Shown piece after piece: positions 16,306 to 24,580 of a DNA stretch of 49,400 nucleotides (position 1 is the stretch's first letter; each line of letters opens with the position of its first letter). The stretch is from assembly GCA_947306025.1 (NCBI GenBank), contig CAMZFJ010000001.1, positions 1-49,400 on the forward strand. The letters run 5' to 3'. This DNA is from an uncultured Fibrobacter sp. GTDB taxonomy: Bacteria; Fibrobacterota; Fibrobacteria; Fibrobacterales; Fibrobacteraceae. Under the pieces are notes generated by a model. That model saw only the letters and a list, made by a program, of their open reading frames with translations. It was not told the origin of the DNA and ran no database searches. The position numbers were made by a program, and so were the translations under genes.

Positions 16306-16321
16306 TTAAAGGAGGCCAAAA

Positions 16322-16759
16322 ATGCCCGCACCTGATTTAACCGTCAAGACCTACGACCCGAAAATGGTCGTTATCACTTTCGGCGTTATCCCTATTAGCG
16401 GATATGCCGAAGGCACCTTTGTTTCCGTCAACCGTTCCGGCGACGCTTTCGTGAAGTCCAAGGGCGCCGGTGGCGATGTGGAACGAATCAACAAGAACCA
16501 GGGCGATTTCGAAGTGACCGTCACGCTCCAGCAGACCGCTACCGTGAACGCCGAACTTTCTGCCGCCCTCGCAGCCGACCAGGTGACGAACGCCGGCGTG
16601 TTCCCCCTTACCATCAAGGACTTGCTCGGCAAGACTCTTTTCTTTGCCCCGCAAGCATGGATTCGCAAGGACCCCGAATGGGAGGACGGTGACGACCTGA
16701 ACACCCGCGCATGGGTGTTCGATACCGGCATCGGAGCCAACCTCGTAGGAGGTAATTAA
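16322..16759 (+). CDS. Tail tube protein (DUF3277)
   Basis: A 145-residue protein directly after the sheath gene. TYDPKMVVITFGVIPISGYAEGTFVSVNRSGDAFVKSKGAGGDVERINKNQGDFEVTVTL and the C-terminal WIRKDPEWEDGDDLNTRAWVFDTG match DUF3277 tail tube proteins. It polymerises into the inner tube. AAGGAGGCC RBS. Confidence 0.87.
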   Translation: MPAPDLTVKTYDPKMVVITFGVIPISGYAEGTFVSVNRSGDAFVKSKGAGGDVERINKNQGDFEVTVTLQQTATVNAELSAALAADQVTNAGVFPLTIKDLLGKTLFFAPQAWIRKDPEWEDGDDLNTRAWVFDTGIGANLVGGN

Positions 16760-16762
16760 ACC

Positions 16763-17266
16763 ATGCTCTCCCCGATTACTAAAGAAATTGAAAACTTCTC
16801 CGTGCGGTTCCGTCCGCTTCCGGCTACAAAGGCCTTCACCCTCGCAAAGAGGGTGGGCACCCTCGTCTTGCCGCTTGTCAAGAGCATCGACCTGTCGAAG
16901 CTGTCCGAAGATGTGAACCTTAATTCCATCATTGACGGCATTATCGAAATGCTTGCCGACTTGCCCGACGAAAATGCCGTGGGCATCGTGGTCGATTCAT
17001 TGAAGGGTTGCACCATCACCGCGCCCGGTATGCCGCCCGTAGAAATCCAAAGCTCCACGGACATCGACACGGTTTTCCAGGGCGAGCTCGAAGCCATGTA
17101 TTCGATCGTTCTCGAAAGCTGGAAGTTCAACAAATTGGCCCCTTTCAGGTTGGCGGCTCGCTTTGGTCTCCAGCCGAGAACAACCGCTACCTCCGAAGGA
17201 GCCGAACCCACCGAGACCAGACCTGGGCACGGATTGGCTCTGTCGGGTCACTCGCCAGCGAAGTAG
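16763..17266 (+). CDS. Tail assembly chaperone, short form
   Basis: The 167-residue zero-frame product: a helical N-terminal part (VRFRPLPATKAFTLAKRVGTLVLPLVKSIDL) and a body to about residue 128. After the slippery site at 17140-17146 the zero frame runs into Pro/Thr/Gly-rich, poorly structured residues and stops at 17264. In contractile and long flexible tails, the gene before the tape measure makes a short and a frameshifted long chaperone; position and the heptamer fit. Confidence 0.78.
   Translation: MLSPITKEIENFSVRFRPLPATKAFTLAKRVGTLVLPLVKSIDLSKLSEDVNLNSIIDGIIEMLADLPDENAVGIVVDSLKGCTITAPGMPPVEIQSSTDIDTVFQGELEAMYSIVLESWKFNKLAPFRLAARFGLQPRTTATSEGAEPTETRPGHGLALSGHSPAK
17140..17146 (+). other. 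Predicted -1 ribosomal frameshift site (CCCTTTC)
   Basis: In the reading frame of the chaperone the heptamer reads C CCT TTC, a canonical X XXY YYZ slippery sequence. Slipping back one base gives CCC TTT and enters a frame that stays open for 104 codons to 17460. This is the lambda G/GT arrangement in a new sequence context. Confidence 0.65.
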
Positions 17267-17460
17267 AGGATATGTGGCCCGTATTGCGCCTTGTGGTGGA
17301 TATGGGCCAGCCTTTGAGCGAGGTCGAGAAATGGGACTTGGACGATATTAGGTACTTCAATTCCATTCTCGATATGCGCCGCGATTGTGAAGCCGCCGCG
17401 GACGCATACCAGGCGATGCAAATGGAGCAGATGCGGCAAGCGAACGAAAGGAGACGCTGA
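17146..17460 (+). CDS. Frameshifted C-terminal extension of the tail assembly chaperone
   Basis: The -1 frame downstream of the slippery site encodes about 104 residues (…VGGSLWSPAENN…, then SEVEDMWPVLRLVVDMGQPLSEVEKWDLDDIRYFNSILDM and a Met/Gln-rich helical end). It has no good start of its own: the ATG at 17272 has AGAGGA only one base away. Its stop overlaps the tape measure ATG (TGATG). The fused product would be about 232 residues and would bind the tape measure during tail assembly, as GT does. A separate 62-residue gene from 17272 is the alternative. Confidence 0.65.
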   Translation, partial: QVGGSLWSPAENNRYLRRSRTHRDQTWARIGSVGSLASEVEDMWPVLRLVVDMGQPLSEVEKWDLDDIRYFNSILDMRRDCEAAADAYQAMQMEQMRQANERRR

Positions 17461-19088
17461 TGGTAATTGAGGAACTTTTCACCCGCTTGGGCTTTCAGGT
17501 AGATCCTAAAGGCATTGACAAGGCCAAACAGGCTTTGACAGGTTTCAAGACATTCGTCGGCGGTCTCGCTCTCGGCGCTGGCTTTACCATGCTCGCAAAG
17601 ACCGGCATCGAAGCCGCCATGACGATGGAAGGCCTGAACGCCGAATTTAAGGTAATGACGGGTAGTGCCGAACGTGCCGCTGCCGTTATCAAGGAAATTT
17701 CGGATTTTGCCGCAAAGACCCCGTTCGACAAGCTGGGTCTTTCCCGCGCAGCAAAAACCTTGATGTCGTTCGGCTTGCAGTCCGAAAAGGTAGTCCCCAC
17801 TTTAAAGATGCTGGGTGACATTGCCGGTGCGGATCAAAACAAGCTGAACGGTCTCGCCCTCGTTTTCGGGCAGATCCAGAGCACGGGACGCTTGATGGGG
17901 CAAGACTTGCTCCAGCTAATCAACCAGGGTTTCAACCCGCTTACCGAAATTTCGAAGCAAACGGGAATGTCCGTTGCAGACCTTAAGAAGGCCATGGAAA
18001 AGGGCGCTATCAGTGCCGACATGGTGACCTTGGCTTTCAAGTCCGCCACAAGTGCGGGCGGTTTGTTCTACGGCAACCTCGAAGCGCAAAGCCAGACCTT
18101 GCAGGGCCGAATTTCAACGCTTAAGGATAACTTTGTGACCGCCTTGCAGAACATGGCGGAGGCCTTCTTGCCGTTGCTTAAGGCGGGCGTCGATGTTCTA
18201 ATCGCGTTCGACTGGACGCCTATTGTCGCGAAGGTTCAGGCGTTCGGCAACGCACTTTCTAGTATTCCTTTTGAAGACTTGCTTACTTGGGTTCGCCGTC
18301 TTTCTATCTTGGTCGTGGCGTTTGCCACTCGCGATTTGCAAGTGACCCTGGTAAACGCCTTCATGAAAGCCGCAGCCGTTGGGAGTTCGGCGTTTCAAAA
18401 CATGACGCTTTCTTTTACAGGGTTCCGAAATATTGCGGTAACAGGAGCGAAGTCCATAGGCCTCGCGATGAAGACGGCACTCGGCCCTATAGGAATGGCC
18501 ATTTTAGCCATTGAAGGTTTTGTCGAGGCGTACAACTGGCTTGAAAACCGTACACGCGCAAAGGCATCCGAAGAACAACGGGCCAACGCGAGAAAGTACA
18601 TGGAACAGCAGTTAAGGGCGTCCCATAGCACAAAGACCCGTGAAGAAATCATGGCTGATGTGGTGGGCCAGCAGGAGGCTCGAAAAGCGCAATTAAAGAA
18701 ATTGCAGGAAAAGGCGGCTCTAGGCGGCCCCGAGGGCGTGAAGGCTTCGAAGGAACTACAAGAAGTCCAGCTTGAAATTTCAAAAAGGGCCTCGTTTGTA
18801 AACGCCATGAAAGATGTTTACAAGGAAATGACTGGCCTGGAATTTGAAGTGAAATCAGGAGCCGTCAAGACGCCTTCCATGACTTCCGACACGGCAGAAC
18901 TCAAAAAGCAATTTGAAGAAATCGAAAAGGGCCTGAAAGAAAGTGTCGCGGCGACAAAGAAGCAGACGAAGGCGACCGAGGCGAACACCAAGGCGCAGGA
19001 AAAGTTCGATATTTCCGCCCTCTCTCGCCAGGCTTTCGATGCCGCCTTCAACGTGAAACTTAAAGAATTTGCAATCGGGGCGATATGA
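17460..19088 (+). CDS. Tape measure protein
   Basis: A 542-residue protein starting by TGATG overlap with the chaperone frame. Residues 40-215 form the phage tape-measure N-terminal domain: AKTGIEAAMTMEGLNAEFKVMTGSAERAAAVIKEISDFAAKTPFDKLGLSRAAKTLMSFG..., then SADMVTLAFKSATSAGGLF. Hydrophobic segments around 235-360 are followed by long helices rich in Lys/Glu/Ala. It is short for the family, which predicts a tail in the range of 80 nm if the usual length relation holds. Confidence 0.9.
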   Translation: MVIEELFTRLGFQVDPKGIDKAKQALTGFKTFVGGLALGAGFTMLAKTGIEAAMTMEGLNAEFKVMTGSAERAAAVIKEISDFAAKTPFDKLGLSRAAKTLMSFGLQSEKVVPTLKMLGDIAGADQNKLNGLALVFGQIQSTGRLMGQDLLQLINQGFNPLTEISKQTGMSVADLKKAMEKGAISADMVTLAFKSATSAGGLFYGNLEAQSQTLQGRISTLKDNFVTALQNMAEAFLPLLKAGVDVLIAFDWTPIVAKVQAFGNALSSIPFEDLLTWVRRLSILVVAFATRDLQVTLVNAFMKAAAVGSSAFQNMTLSFTGFRNIAVTGAKSIGLAMKTALGPIGMAILAIEGFVEAYNWLENRTRAKASEEQRANARKYMEQQLRASHSTKTREEIMADVVGQQEARKAQLKKLQEKAALGGPEGVKASKELQEVQLEISKRASFVNAMKDVYKEMTGLEFEVKSGAVKTPSMTSDTAELKKQFEEIEKGLKESVAATKKQTKATEANTKAQEKFDISALSRQAFDAAFNVKLKEFAIGAI

Positions 19089-19765
19089 TTAGTGTAGTAA
19101 AAGCTATTGCCAACGCTATAATCGGGGAACAGGCGTTGCCGCAGCATACCTGTCTATTCTACCCCAAAGACGGCTACAAGGTCGGTTCTGTTGATCTCGA
19201 CCTTATTCTTGACGAGGATCATTCCAAGTCGGCGCAAGTAACCGAAAACCCCCTGCAAGACGGACGCGCAATTTCGGACGGCATTTTCCTGGAACTCCAG
19301 GAGGGCTCGCTCACCGGACTCGTCACGAACCATTCCGTAAAACGTGCCGAAGAACGCGCCAAGCAGCTAGAATTGCAGGATTCCGAGACCTTGATGGCCG
19401 AGGCCAAAAACTACCAGCTCGAAAACCGCGCTAGACAGGCCTGGATAGACCTGAAAGCAGTCATGGACGCCAAGCAGCCAGTGACAATCGTCACATCGCT
19501 TGAAGTCTACGACAATGTGGCTATCACGAATATTTCGACCGAACGCAACGGGGATTCAGGCGACGCCCTCGAAATAAAGGTCTCGTTCCGTCAAATTCTC
19601 ACCGTCTCGCTGATGGAACACGAAGTCACGGCGCAAGTGCAGCCGAAGGACATGGATAGCGACATCAACCGGAAATCGGCCCTTGGCGTGAACGTGGGGC
19701 AGAAGGTGGCGAAGAATATTAGCAAGTCAACGATGAATGAACTATATTTGGGGGTGATTCGCTAA
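19085..19765 (+). CDS. Tail/baseplate protein (DUF6046-like), after tape measure
   Basis: A 226-residue protein overlapping the tape measure stop by ATGA. N-terminal VVKAIANAIIGEQALPQ, central FLELQEGSLTGLVTNHSVKRAEERAKQLELQDSETL, then VTIVTSLEVYDNVAITNISTERNGDSGDALEIKVSFRQI, the pattern of proteins that cap the tube (LysM-less gp53/DUF6046-type). The exact family is unsure; a baseplate-tube junction role follows from order. Confidence 0.7.
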   Translation: MISVVKAIANAIIGEQALPQHTCLFYPKDGYKVGSVDLDLILDEDHSKSAQVTENPLQDGRAISDGIFLELQEGSLTGLVTNHSVKRAEERAKQLELQDSETLMAEAKNYQLENRARQAWIDLKAVMDAKQPVTIVTSLEVYDNVAITNISTERNGDSGDALEIKVSFRQILTVSLMEHEVTAQVQPKDMDSDINRKSALGVNVGQKVAKNISKSTMNELYLGVIR

Positions 19766-20121
19766 TGCTTGAAATTCCGTTCAACCCTTCTATAAGCGCA
19801 GACCAGAAGTTCCAGGTATTGATTCCCGAACAAATGGTTATCACGTTGCGCTTGCTCTGGAATGGCCGCGCCTCCGCATGGTTCGTGACCGTTTCTTCGG
19901 ATTCCGGCGAATTGGGCCAGTTCCGTCTTGTCGAACGGTTCCCGATATTGCGAGAACACAAGGCCTTGTCCCCCATCAAGGGCGACATTATCGTTTTGCC
20001 GCTTTCGGAGGGACAAGGTAAGCCGCTTTCGGAATATTCGGCCCTTGGCGATTCCTGGGGCCTTTTCTGGATTTCGCCCGAAGAATTGGCGGAATGGGAG
20101 GCCGCAAATGCTCTGGGGTAG
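19765..20121 (+). CDS. Baseplate protein (DUF6983-like)
   Basis: A 118-residue beta-rich protein (VLIPEQMVITLRLLWNGRASAWFVTVSSDSGELGQFRLVERFPILREHKALSPIKGDIIVLPLSEG). In related phages this small protein separates the post-tape-measure protein from the hub. It starts one base inside the preceding stop (TAATG) and its end overlaps the hub gene by 14 bases. Confidence 0.7.
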   Translation: MLEIPFNPSISADQKFQVLIPEQMVITLRLLWNGRASAWFVTVSSDSGELGQFRLVERFPILREHKALSPIKGDIIVLPLSEGQGKPLSEYSALGDSWGLFWISPEELAEWEAANALG

Positions 20122-21082
20122 AAAGGTAATTTTACAGGCCCGCAACGCGAACGGGGTGCAGGTAGATGTGGCGGCGTTACGCATTGACGCCCGCTGTGTG
20201 CGTTCCCGCGTCTTTGACGATAACGAGCTTGAAGCCACGATCCACAACGCGAACGAAGACACTATTTCGAAGTTCCTGCAACGCGGCGCGAATGTCGCGC
20301 TTTTTGCCGGTTACGAGCAGGGCGCCGAACCGGGCCTGATGTACCAGGGCAACATCATCGACTCGAAGACGTACAGGGACGGAACCGACACGCTCACCGT
20401 GATCCGTTCTATCGCCTTGCGATCCTTGACGCGCCCGTTCACCTGTACGCCCGTCTGTTTGTCGTTCCCGAAGGATTCCACCGCCGACATGGTAATAGAT
20501 TCCATTTGCGCCATATTGGGGCTGGTGCCGATGGGCAAGGATATGGCTAAAGAAGTGAAGTTCCCCGGCGGTTGGACTTTTGTCGGCCCCGTGTCCCGCG
20601 CCATGAAGAAACTTTCACAGGATTTGAAAACAAAGGGAATCGGAATCTACGTAGACCTTGCCGAAATGGTCGTTTTCCGCTATAATTCGGATTCTACCTA
20701 CTCGATAGCTTACATCACACCCCAATCGGGCCTCCTGAACCTGCAGGACACCACGGACTACGTGGGCGCGGCTCACTCTAATTTGAGTTCTCTAGCAAGC
20801 AAGATAGGCGAATCGGCAAACGTTGGCGGCAAGGATATAAAGCTGACGCCCGAGAATACCGACGATGCCTACGCGCTGCTTGACAGGATTTTTACGAACA
20901 TGAAGAAGACCTATTCGGCGCGAACGATGGTTTTCCCGAAGTTGCGCCCGAACAGCCTCGTTCACGTTGCCGACCCTAACCGTGGCGTGGACGGCCTATT
21001 CGTTGTTGACCGCATGGAAGTGGCGGTGGGTACGGGCAAGGATAGCTCTTTCGCGATGGATTTAAATCTGGTGGAGGCTTGA
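20108..21082 (+). CDS. Baseplate hub protein (gpD/gp27-like)
   Basis: A 324-residue protein starting at the ATG at 20108 (M-L-W-G-R-K-V), inside the end of the preceding gene; the longer frame is out-of-register padding. It contains ATIHNANEDTISKFLQRGANVALFAGYEQGAEPGLMYQGNI, a classic hub barrel, followed by late-control-D-type blocks (STADMVIDSICAILGL, SQDLKTKGIGIYVDLAEMVVFRY) and a C-terminus NSLVHVADPNRGVDGLFVVDRMEV. It would trimerise above the spike. Confidence 0.8.
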   Translation: MLWGRKVILQARNANGVQVDVAALRIDARCVRSRVFDDNELEATIHNANEDTISKFLQRGANVALFAGYEQGAEPGLMYQGNIIDSKTYRDGTDTLTVIRSIALRSLTRPFTCTPVCLSFPKDSTADMVIDSICAILGLVPMGKDMAKEVKFPGGWTFVGPVSRAMKKLSQDLKTKGIGIYVDLAEMVVFRYNSDSTYSIAYITPQSGLLNLQDTTDYVGAAHSNLSSLASKIGESANVGGKDIKLTPENTDDAYALLDRIFTNMKKTYSARTMVFPKLRPNSLVHVADPNRGVDGLFVVDRMEVAVGTGKDSSFAMDLNLVEA

Positions 21083-21085
21083 TAT

Positions 21086-21694
21086 ATGGCGTCGATGCAA
21101 TCCGCGATGGATCTGTTTTTAAGCTCCGCGATGTACGCCGTCCACACTTCGCTGCCGGCAAAGGTTGAAAAGTACGATGCGGAAAAGCACACGGCCACGG
21201 TCAAGCCCGCCGTGAACATGCTCATGGATAACGGTGTTCAAATCGAGATTCCGAGCCTGATGGAAGTTCCCGTCGTTTTTCCTGCGTCCAAGTTTTTCGA
21301 CATGGAATTTCCTCTTGACGAAGGCGACGGCGTTCTTTTGCTGTTCCAGGAATCCGACATTTCGACATGGAAAAACGGAGATTTCCCGGCCATTCCCGCC
21401 GTGGCGTCCCGCTTCAACCTCGATTCTGCCGTTGCCATTCCCGGCCTGATTCCGACGCCTTCGAAGGGCAAGGCCAGAATCACCATTGACAAGGAAGGGG
21501 TGATTACTTGGACGGCTAAAAAGTTCGTCTTTGACGGTCAGGTAGTGGCGAAGGGCGACATCATAGCCCGTGGCGATGTGTTCTGCGGCCCAGAACCAGC
21601 AGGCCCAGGAGTATCGCTAAAAACGCACGTTCACCCGACCGCCGTCGGCCCGACAAGTGCGCCTACGCCCACACCCATTACGCCGGAGGTATAG
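21086..21694 (+). CDS. Baseplate spike protein (Gp138/gpV-like)
   Basis: A 202-residue protein. Residues 20-110 form an OB-fold: LPAKVEKYDAEKHTATVKPAVNMLMDNGVQIEIPSLMEVPVVFPASKFFDMEFPLDEGDGVLLLFQE, matching the Gp138 N-terminal spike domain. A short beta-helical part follows (GKARITIDKEGVITWTAKKFVFDGQVVAKGDIIARGDVFCGP) and a Pro/Thr-rich tail with HVHPTAVGPTSAPTP that could bind a metal at the tip. It punctures the cell envelope. Confidence 0.83.
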   Translation: MASMQSAMDLFLSSAMYAVHTSLPAKVEKYDAEKHTATVKPAVNMLMDNGVQIEIPSLMEVPVVFPASKFFDMEFPLDEGDGVLLLFQESDISTWKNGDFPAIPAVASRFNLDSAVAIPGLIPTPSKGKARITIDKEGVITWTAKKFVFDGQVVAKGDIIARGDVFCGPEPAGPGVSLKTHVHPTAVGPTSAPTPTPITPEV

Positions 21695-21700
21695 CATTAT

Positions 21701-21961
21701 ATGGCCCTCAATTTGGCACAATTCAAAACCGATCTTGGAACGGCCCTGAAAGAAGCCGCAGCGCTCAACGACAAGGACAACGTGGAGAAAGAAACTGCCT
21801 TGCAGAACGTGGCGAACAAGCTGGCGGAAAAGATAGATGCCTACATCAAGACGGCGGCGGTTTCCGTTACCGTTGAGAAAGGTATTTCCGTATCGGTCGA
21901 TACATCAAGCGGGCAGGGCTCAACGACCGCGACCGGCTCCGGCTCTGGTTCTTTGTCCTAA
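21701..21961 (+). CDS. Small baseplate-linked protein, unknown
   Basis: An 86-residue protein: an Ala/Lys/Glu-rich helical first half (FKTDLGTALKEAAALNDKDNVEKETALQNVANKLAEKIDAYIK) and a Ser/Gly/Thr-rich beta tail (VSVTVEKGISVSVDTSSGQGSTTATGSGSGS). I do not recognise it. It lies between spike and wedge genes and ends just before a terminator; a tip or chaperone role is possible. Confidence 0.7.
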   Translation: MALNLAQFKTDLGTALKEAAALNDKDNVEKETALQNVANKLAEKIDAYIKTAAVSVTVEKGISVSVDTSSGQGSTTATGSGSGSLS

Positions 21962-21974
21962 ATTTTGCAGACTT

Positions 21975-22039
21975 GGAACGGGAGATTTCGCGAGAGCCAT
22001 ACTTGGGGAGGTAGGCCGTGATGTTTCCCGTTCCTTTTT
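21975..22039 (+). terminator. Terminator with long structured loop
   Basis: GGAACGGGA (21975-21983) pairs perfectly with TCCCGTTCC (22026-22034) and is followed by TTTTTC. The 42-base loop is unusually long and may hold further structure. It closes the hub/spike unit. Confidence 0.7.
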
Positions 22040-22055
22040 CAATTTTTTGAAAATG

Positions 22056-22088
22056 TAGTGTAAAAATAATCTAAAAATAAGTTATATT
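22056..22088 (+). promoter_or_regulatory. Candidate late promoter for the wedge/fibre unit
   Basis: TTATATTTA (box 22083-22088) lies directly after the terminator and 19 bases before the TTG start. GTGTAAAAATAAT lies about 20 bases upstream. The same box precedes the two other late units. Confidence 0.4.
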
Positions 22089-22106
22089 TAAGATAAGGAG
22101 TTTGAT

Positions 22107-22463
22107 TTGCAACTTGCGCTCGACACGGCAACTTGGGACATAGGTCTTGACGGCTCCGGCAATATTGCCGTGCTGGTTGACCCGTCCGCCCTGCTGGCGC
22201 AAAGGATCCAATGCCGACTCCAGACTTTCAGGGGCGAATGTTTCCTTGACCGTTCCGTCGGGGTTCCCTATTACGAGGAAATCCTTAAGAAGAACCCAGA
22301 CCTTGGAAGGGTGCGCTCCCTTCTCGCCTCGGTTATCAAGGGCGTGGACGGAGTGGCAACCATACTTTCGCTCGAATTAAGATTTTCCGTGAGAAACCGC
22401 CGCCTTACCGTCGATTTTAGAGTGCAGGGAACCGCGGGCGAAATTGCAGAGGGTACGATATAA
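22107..22463 (+). CDS. Baseplate wedge protein (gp25/GPW lysozyme-like)
   Basis: A 118-residue protein of the GPW/gp25 family: LALDTATWDIGLDGSGNIAVLVDPSALLAQRIQCRLQTFRGECFLDRSVGVPYYEEILKKNPDLGRVRSLLASVIKGVDGV. The start is TTG at 22107, chosen because AAGGAG lies six bases upstream and no ATG fits. It stabilises the sheath initiation ring. TAATG overlap with the next gene. Confidence 0.87.
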   Translation: MQLALDTATWDIGLDGSGNIAVLVDPSALLAQRIQCRLQTFRGECFLDRSVGVPYYEEILKKNPDLGRVRSLLASVIKGVDGVATILSLELRFSVRNRRLTVDFRVQGTAGEIAEGTI

Positions 22464-23899
22464 TGGGCGAATTTGTCACACCTACCGGCTTGAATAGAAA
22501 GACGCTCCAGGAGTTGCGCGTCGAGTTTGAAAACAAGTTCAAGCAAGTTTTCGGCGTTGCTTTTGAAACAGCCGTGGATAGTCCGAACGGACTTCTTATT
22601 TCACAGCTCGCCCTATCCTATAACGACCTTTGGGAACTTGCACAGGAAATCTATTCCAGCCTTGACCCGAACCAGGCCGTAGGCGCGGCACTAGACGCCC
22701 GCGCGGCCTTCAATGGCGTTTCCCGTAAACCGGCCCTGCCATGCACCGTCGATGCAGTCCTTTACACGAATGGATCGAGCGTAACGATTCCGGCTGGCTC
22801 TCTCGCAAAGCGTCAACGCGGCAACCTGAACTTCGCGCTTGACGCGACCGTTACTATTAGCCGTTCCGCCTGTAATGAGCTTTTGATTATTGACGACGGG
22901 TCGTCAAAGAATACGGAGTACGTTTTCCACTTCACGTTTGGCGATGTGACGCTGAACAATGCCACAAGCGCAAGCAACTTGACCGTCTTGGCGTCCGCCG
23001 TTGAAAGTGCCGGCGGAAGTGCCACTCTTACAGAACGCGGTCTTGTGGTGCGACCTAACGGCTCTCTTACCGTAGGCGTTACTGGTTCCATGCCTTCCGA
23101 TTTCATCATTCAGTCGGGAGCGAACGGCAAATTTACCGCTGTTGAACTCGGCTACCAGACTTGCGAAATTGGAGAGCTTGACACCATCGCCGTTGGCGTA
23201 AGCGGCTGGAACTCCGTCTACAACTACGTGGCCGGTGACCCCGGCGAGGACCTGGAATCCGACGAATCTTTGAGGGTTCGCCGTGCAGCCACTGCAAGGG
23301 TGAGAAAGAGTCGCGCTACAGACCCGGCAATAGAGGCCGCCCTGCTTGATGTTCCGGGTGTTTCTTCGGCTATTGTCAAGTCCAACCGTGGTTTTGCTAC
23401 CGATTCGGAAGGTGTACCGGGCAAGTCGTTTGTTTCGCTTGTCGTTGGCGGAAATGACAACGAAATCGCAAAGTGCATCTACGAAAACCAACCGGCGGGC
23501 ATCCAGTCTTACGGTAACACATCGGTGAACATCACCGACAGCCACGGAATTGAACAACAGGTTAGCTTTAGCCGCCCGACACCTGTATATCTTTGGGTGA
23601 AGGTCACATATTCGCTTTATAGCGAGGAAGAATTTACGGGCCAGCAATCAATAAAGGACGCTCTTGTTGAATGGGCTGAAAAGGAATATACCCTTGGCAA
23701 GGATATTATTTCGACACGAATCAACCAGGGCCTTTACGATGTTCCTGGAATCGGCGTCGCAACGTGCGCCGTCGCGGTTACGAACAGCCCGGACACGGCA
23801 CCCAGTTCTGCGAGCTACGAGACGGACAAGAGGATTCCCGTTTCGTTCTTTAGCTATGCCGCCCTTGAAGATGATAGAATTTCGTTTGTGGTAGAATAG
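22463..23899 (+). CDS. Baseplate J-like protein
   Basis: A 478-residue wedge protein. N-terminal FVTPTGLNRKTLQELRVEFENKFKQVFG and LDPNQAVGAALDARAAFNGVSR, central GDPGEDLESDESLRVRRAATARVRKSRATDPAIEAALLDVPGVSSAIVKSN (the J-family signature), then a C-terminal domain of the gp6 type. It links the gp25 ring to the DUF2612 protein encoded next. Confidence 0.88.
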   Translation: MGEFVTPTGLNRKTLQELRVEFENKFKQVFGVAFETAVDSPNGLLISQLALSYNDLWELAQEIYSSLDPNQAVGAALDARAAFNGVSRKPALPCTVDAVLYTNGSSVTIPAGSLAKRQRGNLNFALDATVTISRSACNELLIIDDGSSKNTEYVFHFTFGDVTLNNATSASNLTVLASAVESAGGSATLTERGLVVRPNGSLTVGVTGSMPSDFIIQSGANGKFTAVELGYQTCEIGELDTIAVGVSGWNSVYNYVAGDPGEDLESDESLRVRRAATARVRKSRATDPAIEAALLDVPGVSSAIVKSNRGFATDSEGVPGKSFVSLVVGGNDNEIAKCIYENQPAGIQSYGNTSVNITDSHGIEQQVSFSRPTPVYLWVKVTYSLYSEEEFTGQQSIKDALVEWAEKEYTLGKDIISTRINQGLYDVPGIGVATCAVAVTNSPDTAPSSASYETDKRIPVSFFSYAALEDDRISFVVE

Positions 23900-23902
23900 T
23901 CT

Positions 23903-24565
23903 ATGAGTGAGCCGATAACAAATTATTCCTTGGAACAGAAAAAGTACGTTCCAGAGCAATACAAGCGGAGTACGAAGCTACTCGGCGTTATCGGTGCAAC
24001 ACTTGGATTCTCGGACGAAATCGAAACGGCCCTCCGTGAAATTTCGGACAATTTCAACATTGACGATGCGGTCGGACCGATGCTCGACTATTACGGCCTT
24101 TACTTCGGCATTGAACGCCGAATCGGCGAGACCGACGAACAGTTGAGAATGAGAATCCGCATAGGCAGCGGAACCGAAGGCCTGCCGACATTCGAGGCCA
24201 TCTATAACTATTTCAAGATTGCGCTCGGCATTTCAGACATGATTCTTTGTCCCGTATGGCCCGCTGGTATTTACTTCATTCTTGGCCCGGGAATGTCCGA
24301 GCCTGATATAGAAGAAACGACACGCATTGCCGCCGCTTCGGGTGTCGATTTGGGGCAAGGTACGTTTCTCTCTTGCGAGGACGGGGAACCTTACGGGCTC
24401 ATAGTCCTGGAGGACAATGGGCAGCCCATTGTGATAGACCAGCGGTGGCCGGATACCGAGTACGCTATGGTGGACGATGAGGACTACTTGATTGTGGACG
24501 ACGCGGATAACGTGGTGGTCGGGATTGACTACTTGACAACAAACGAAAGTTTTGAAACAAATTAA
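23903..24565 (+). CDS. Baseplate/tail fibre connector (DUF2612, P2 gpI-like)
   Basis: A 220-residue protein. YSLEQKKYVPEQYKRSTKLLGVIGATLGFSDEIETALREISDNFNIDDAVGPMLDYYGLYFGIERRIGETDEQLRMRIRI matches DUF2612, the counterpart of P2 gpI that joins the wedge to fibres. The C-terminal part is acidic (DEDYLIVDDADNVV). It is followed closely by the fibre gene. Confidence 0.83.
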   Translation: MSEPITNYSLEQKKYVPEQYKRSTKLLGVIGATLGFSDEIETALREISDNFNIDDAVGPMLDYYGLYFGIERRIGETDEQLRMRIRIGSGTEGLPTFEAIYNYFKIALGISDMILCPVWPAGIYFILGPGMSEPDIEETTRIAAASGVDLGQGTFLSCEDGEPYGLIVLEDNGQPIVIDQRWPDTEYAMVDDEDYLIVDDADNVVVGIDYLTTNESFETN

Positions 24566-24580
24566 AACGGAGGGCATAAA

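Noticed and set aside
16763..17266. Separate gene from the ATG at 17272 instead of a frameshift product
   Set aside because: AGAGGA is only one base from that ATG, while a canonical slippery heptamer lies in the right phase upstream; kept as an alternative.
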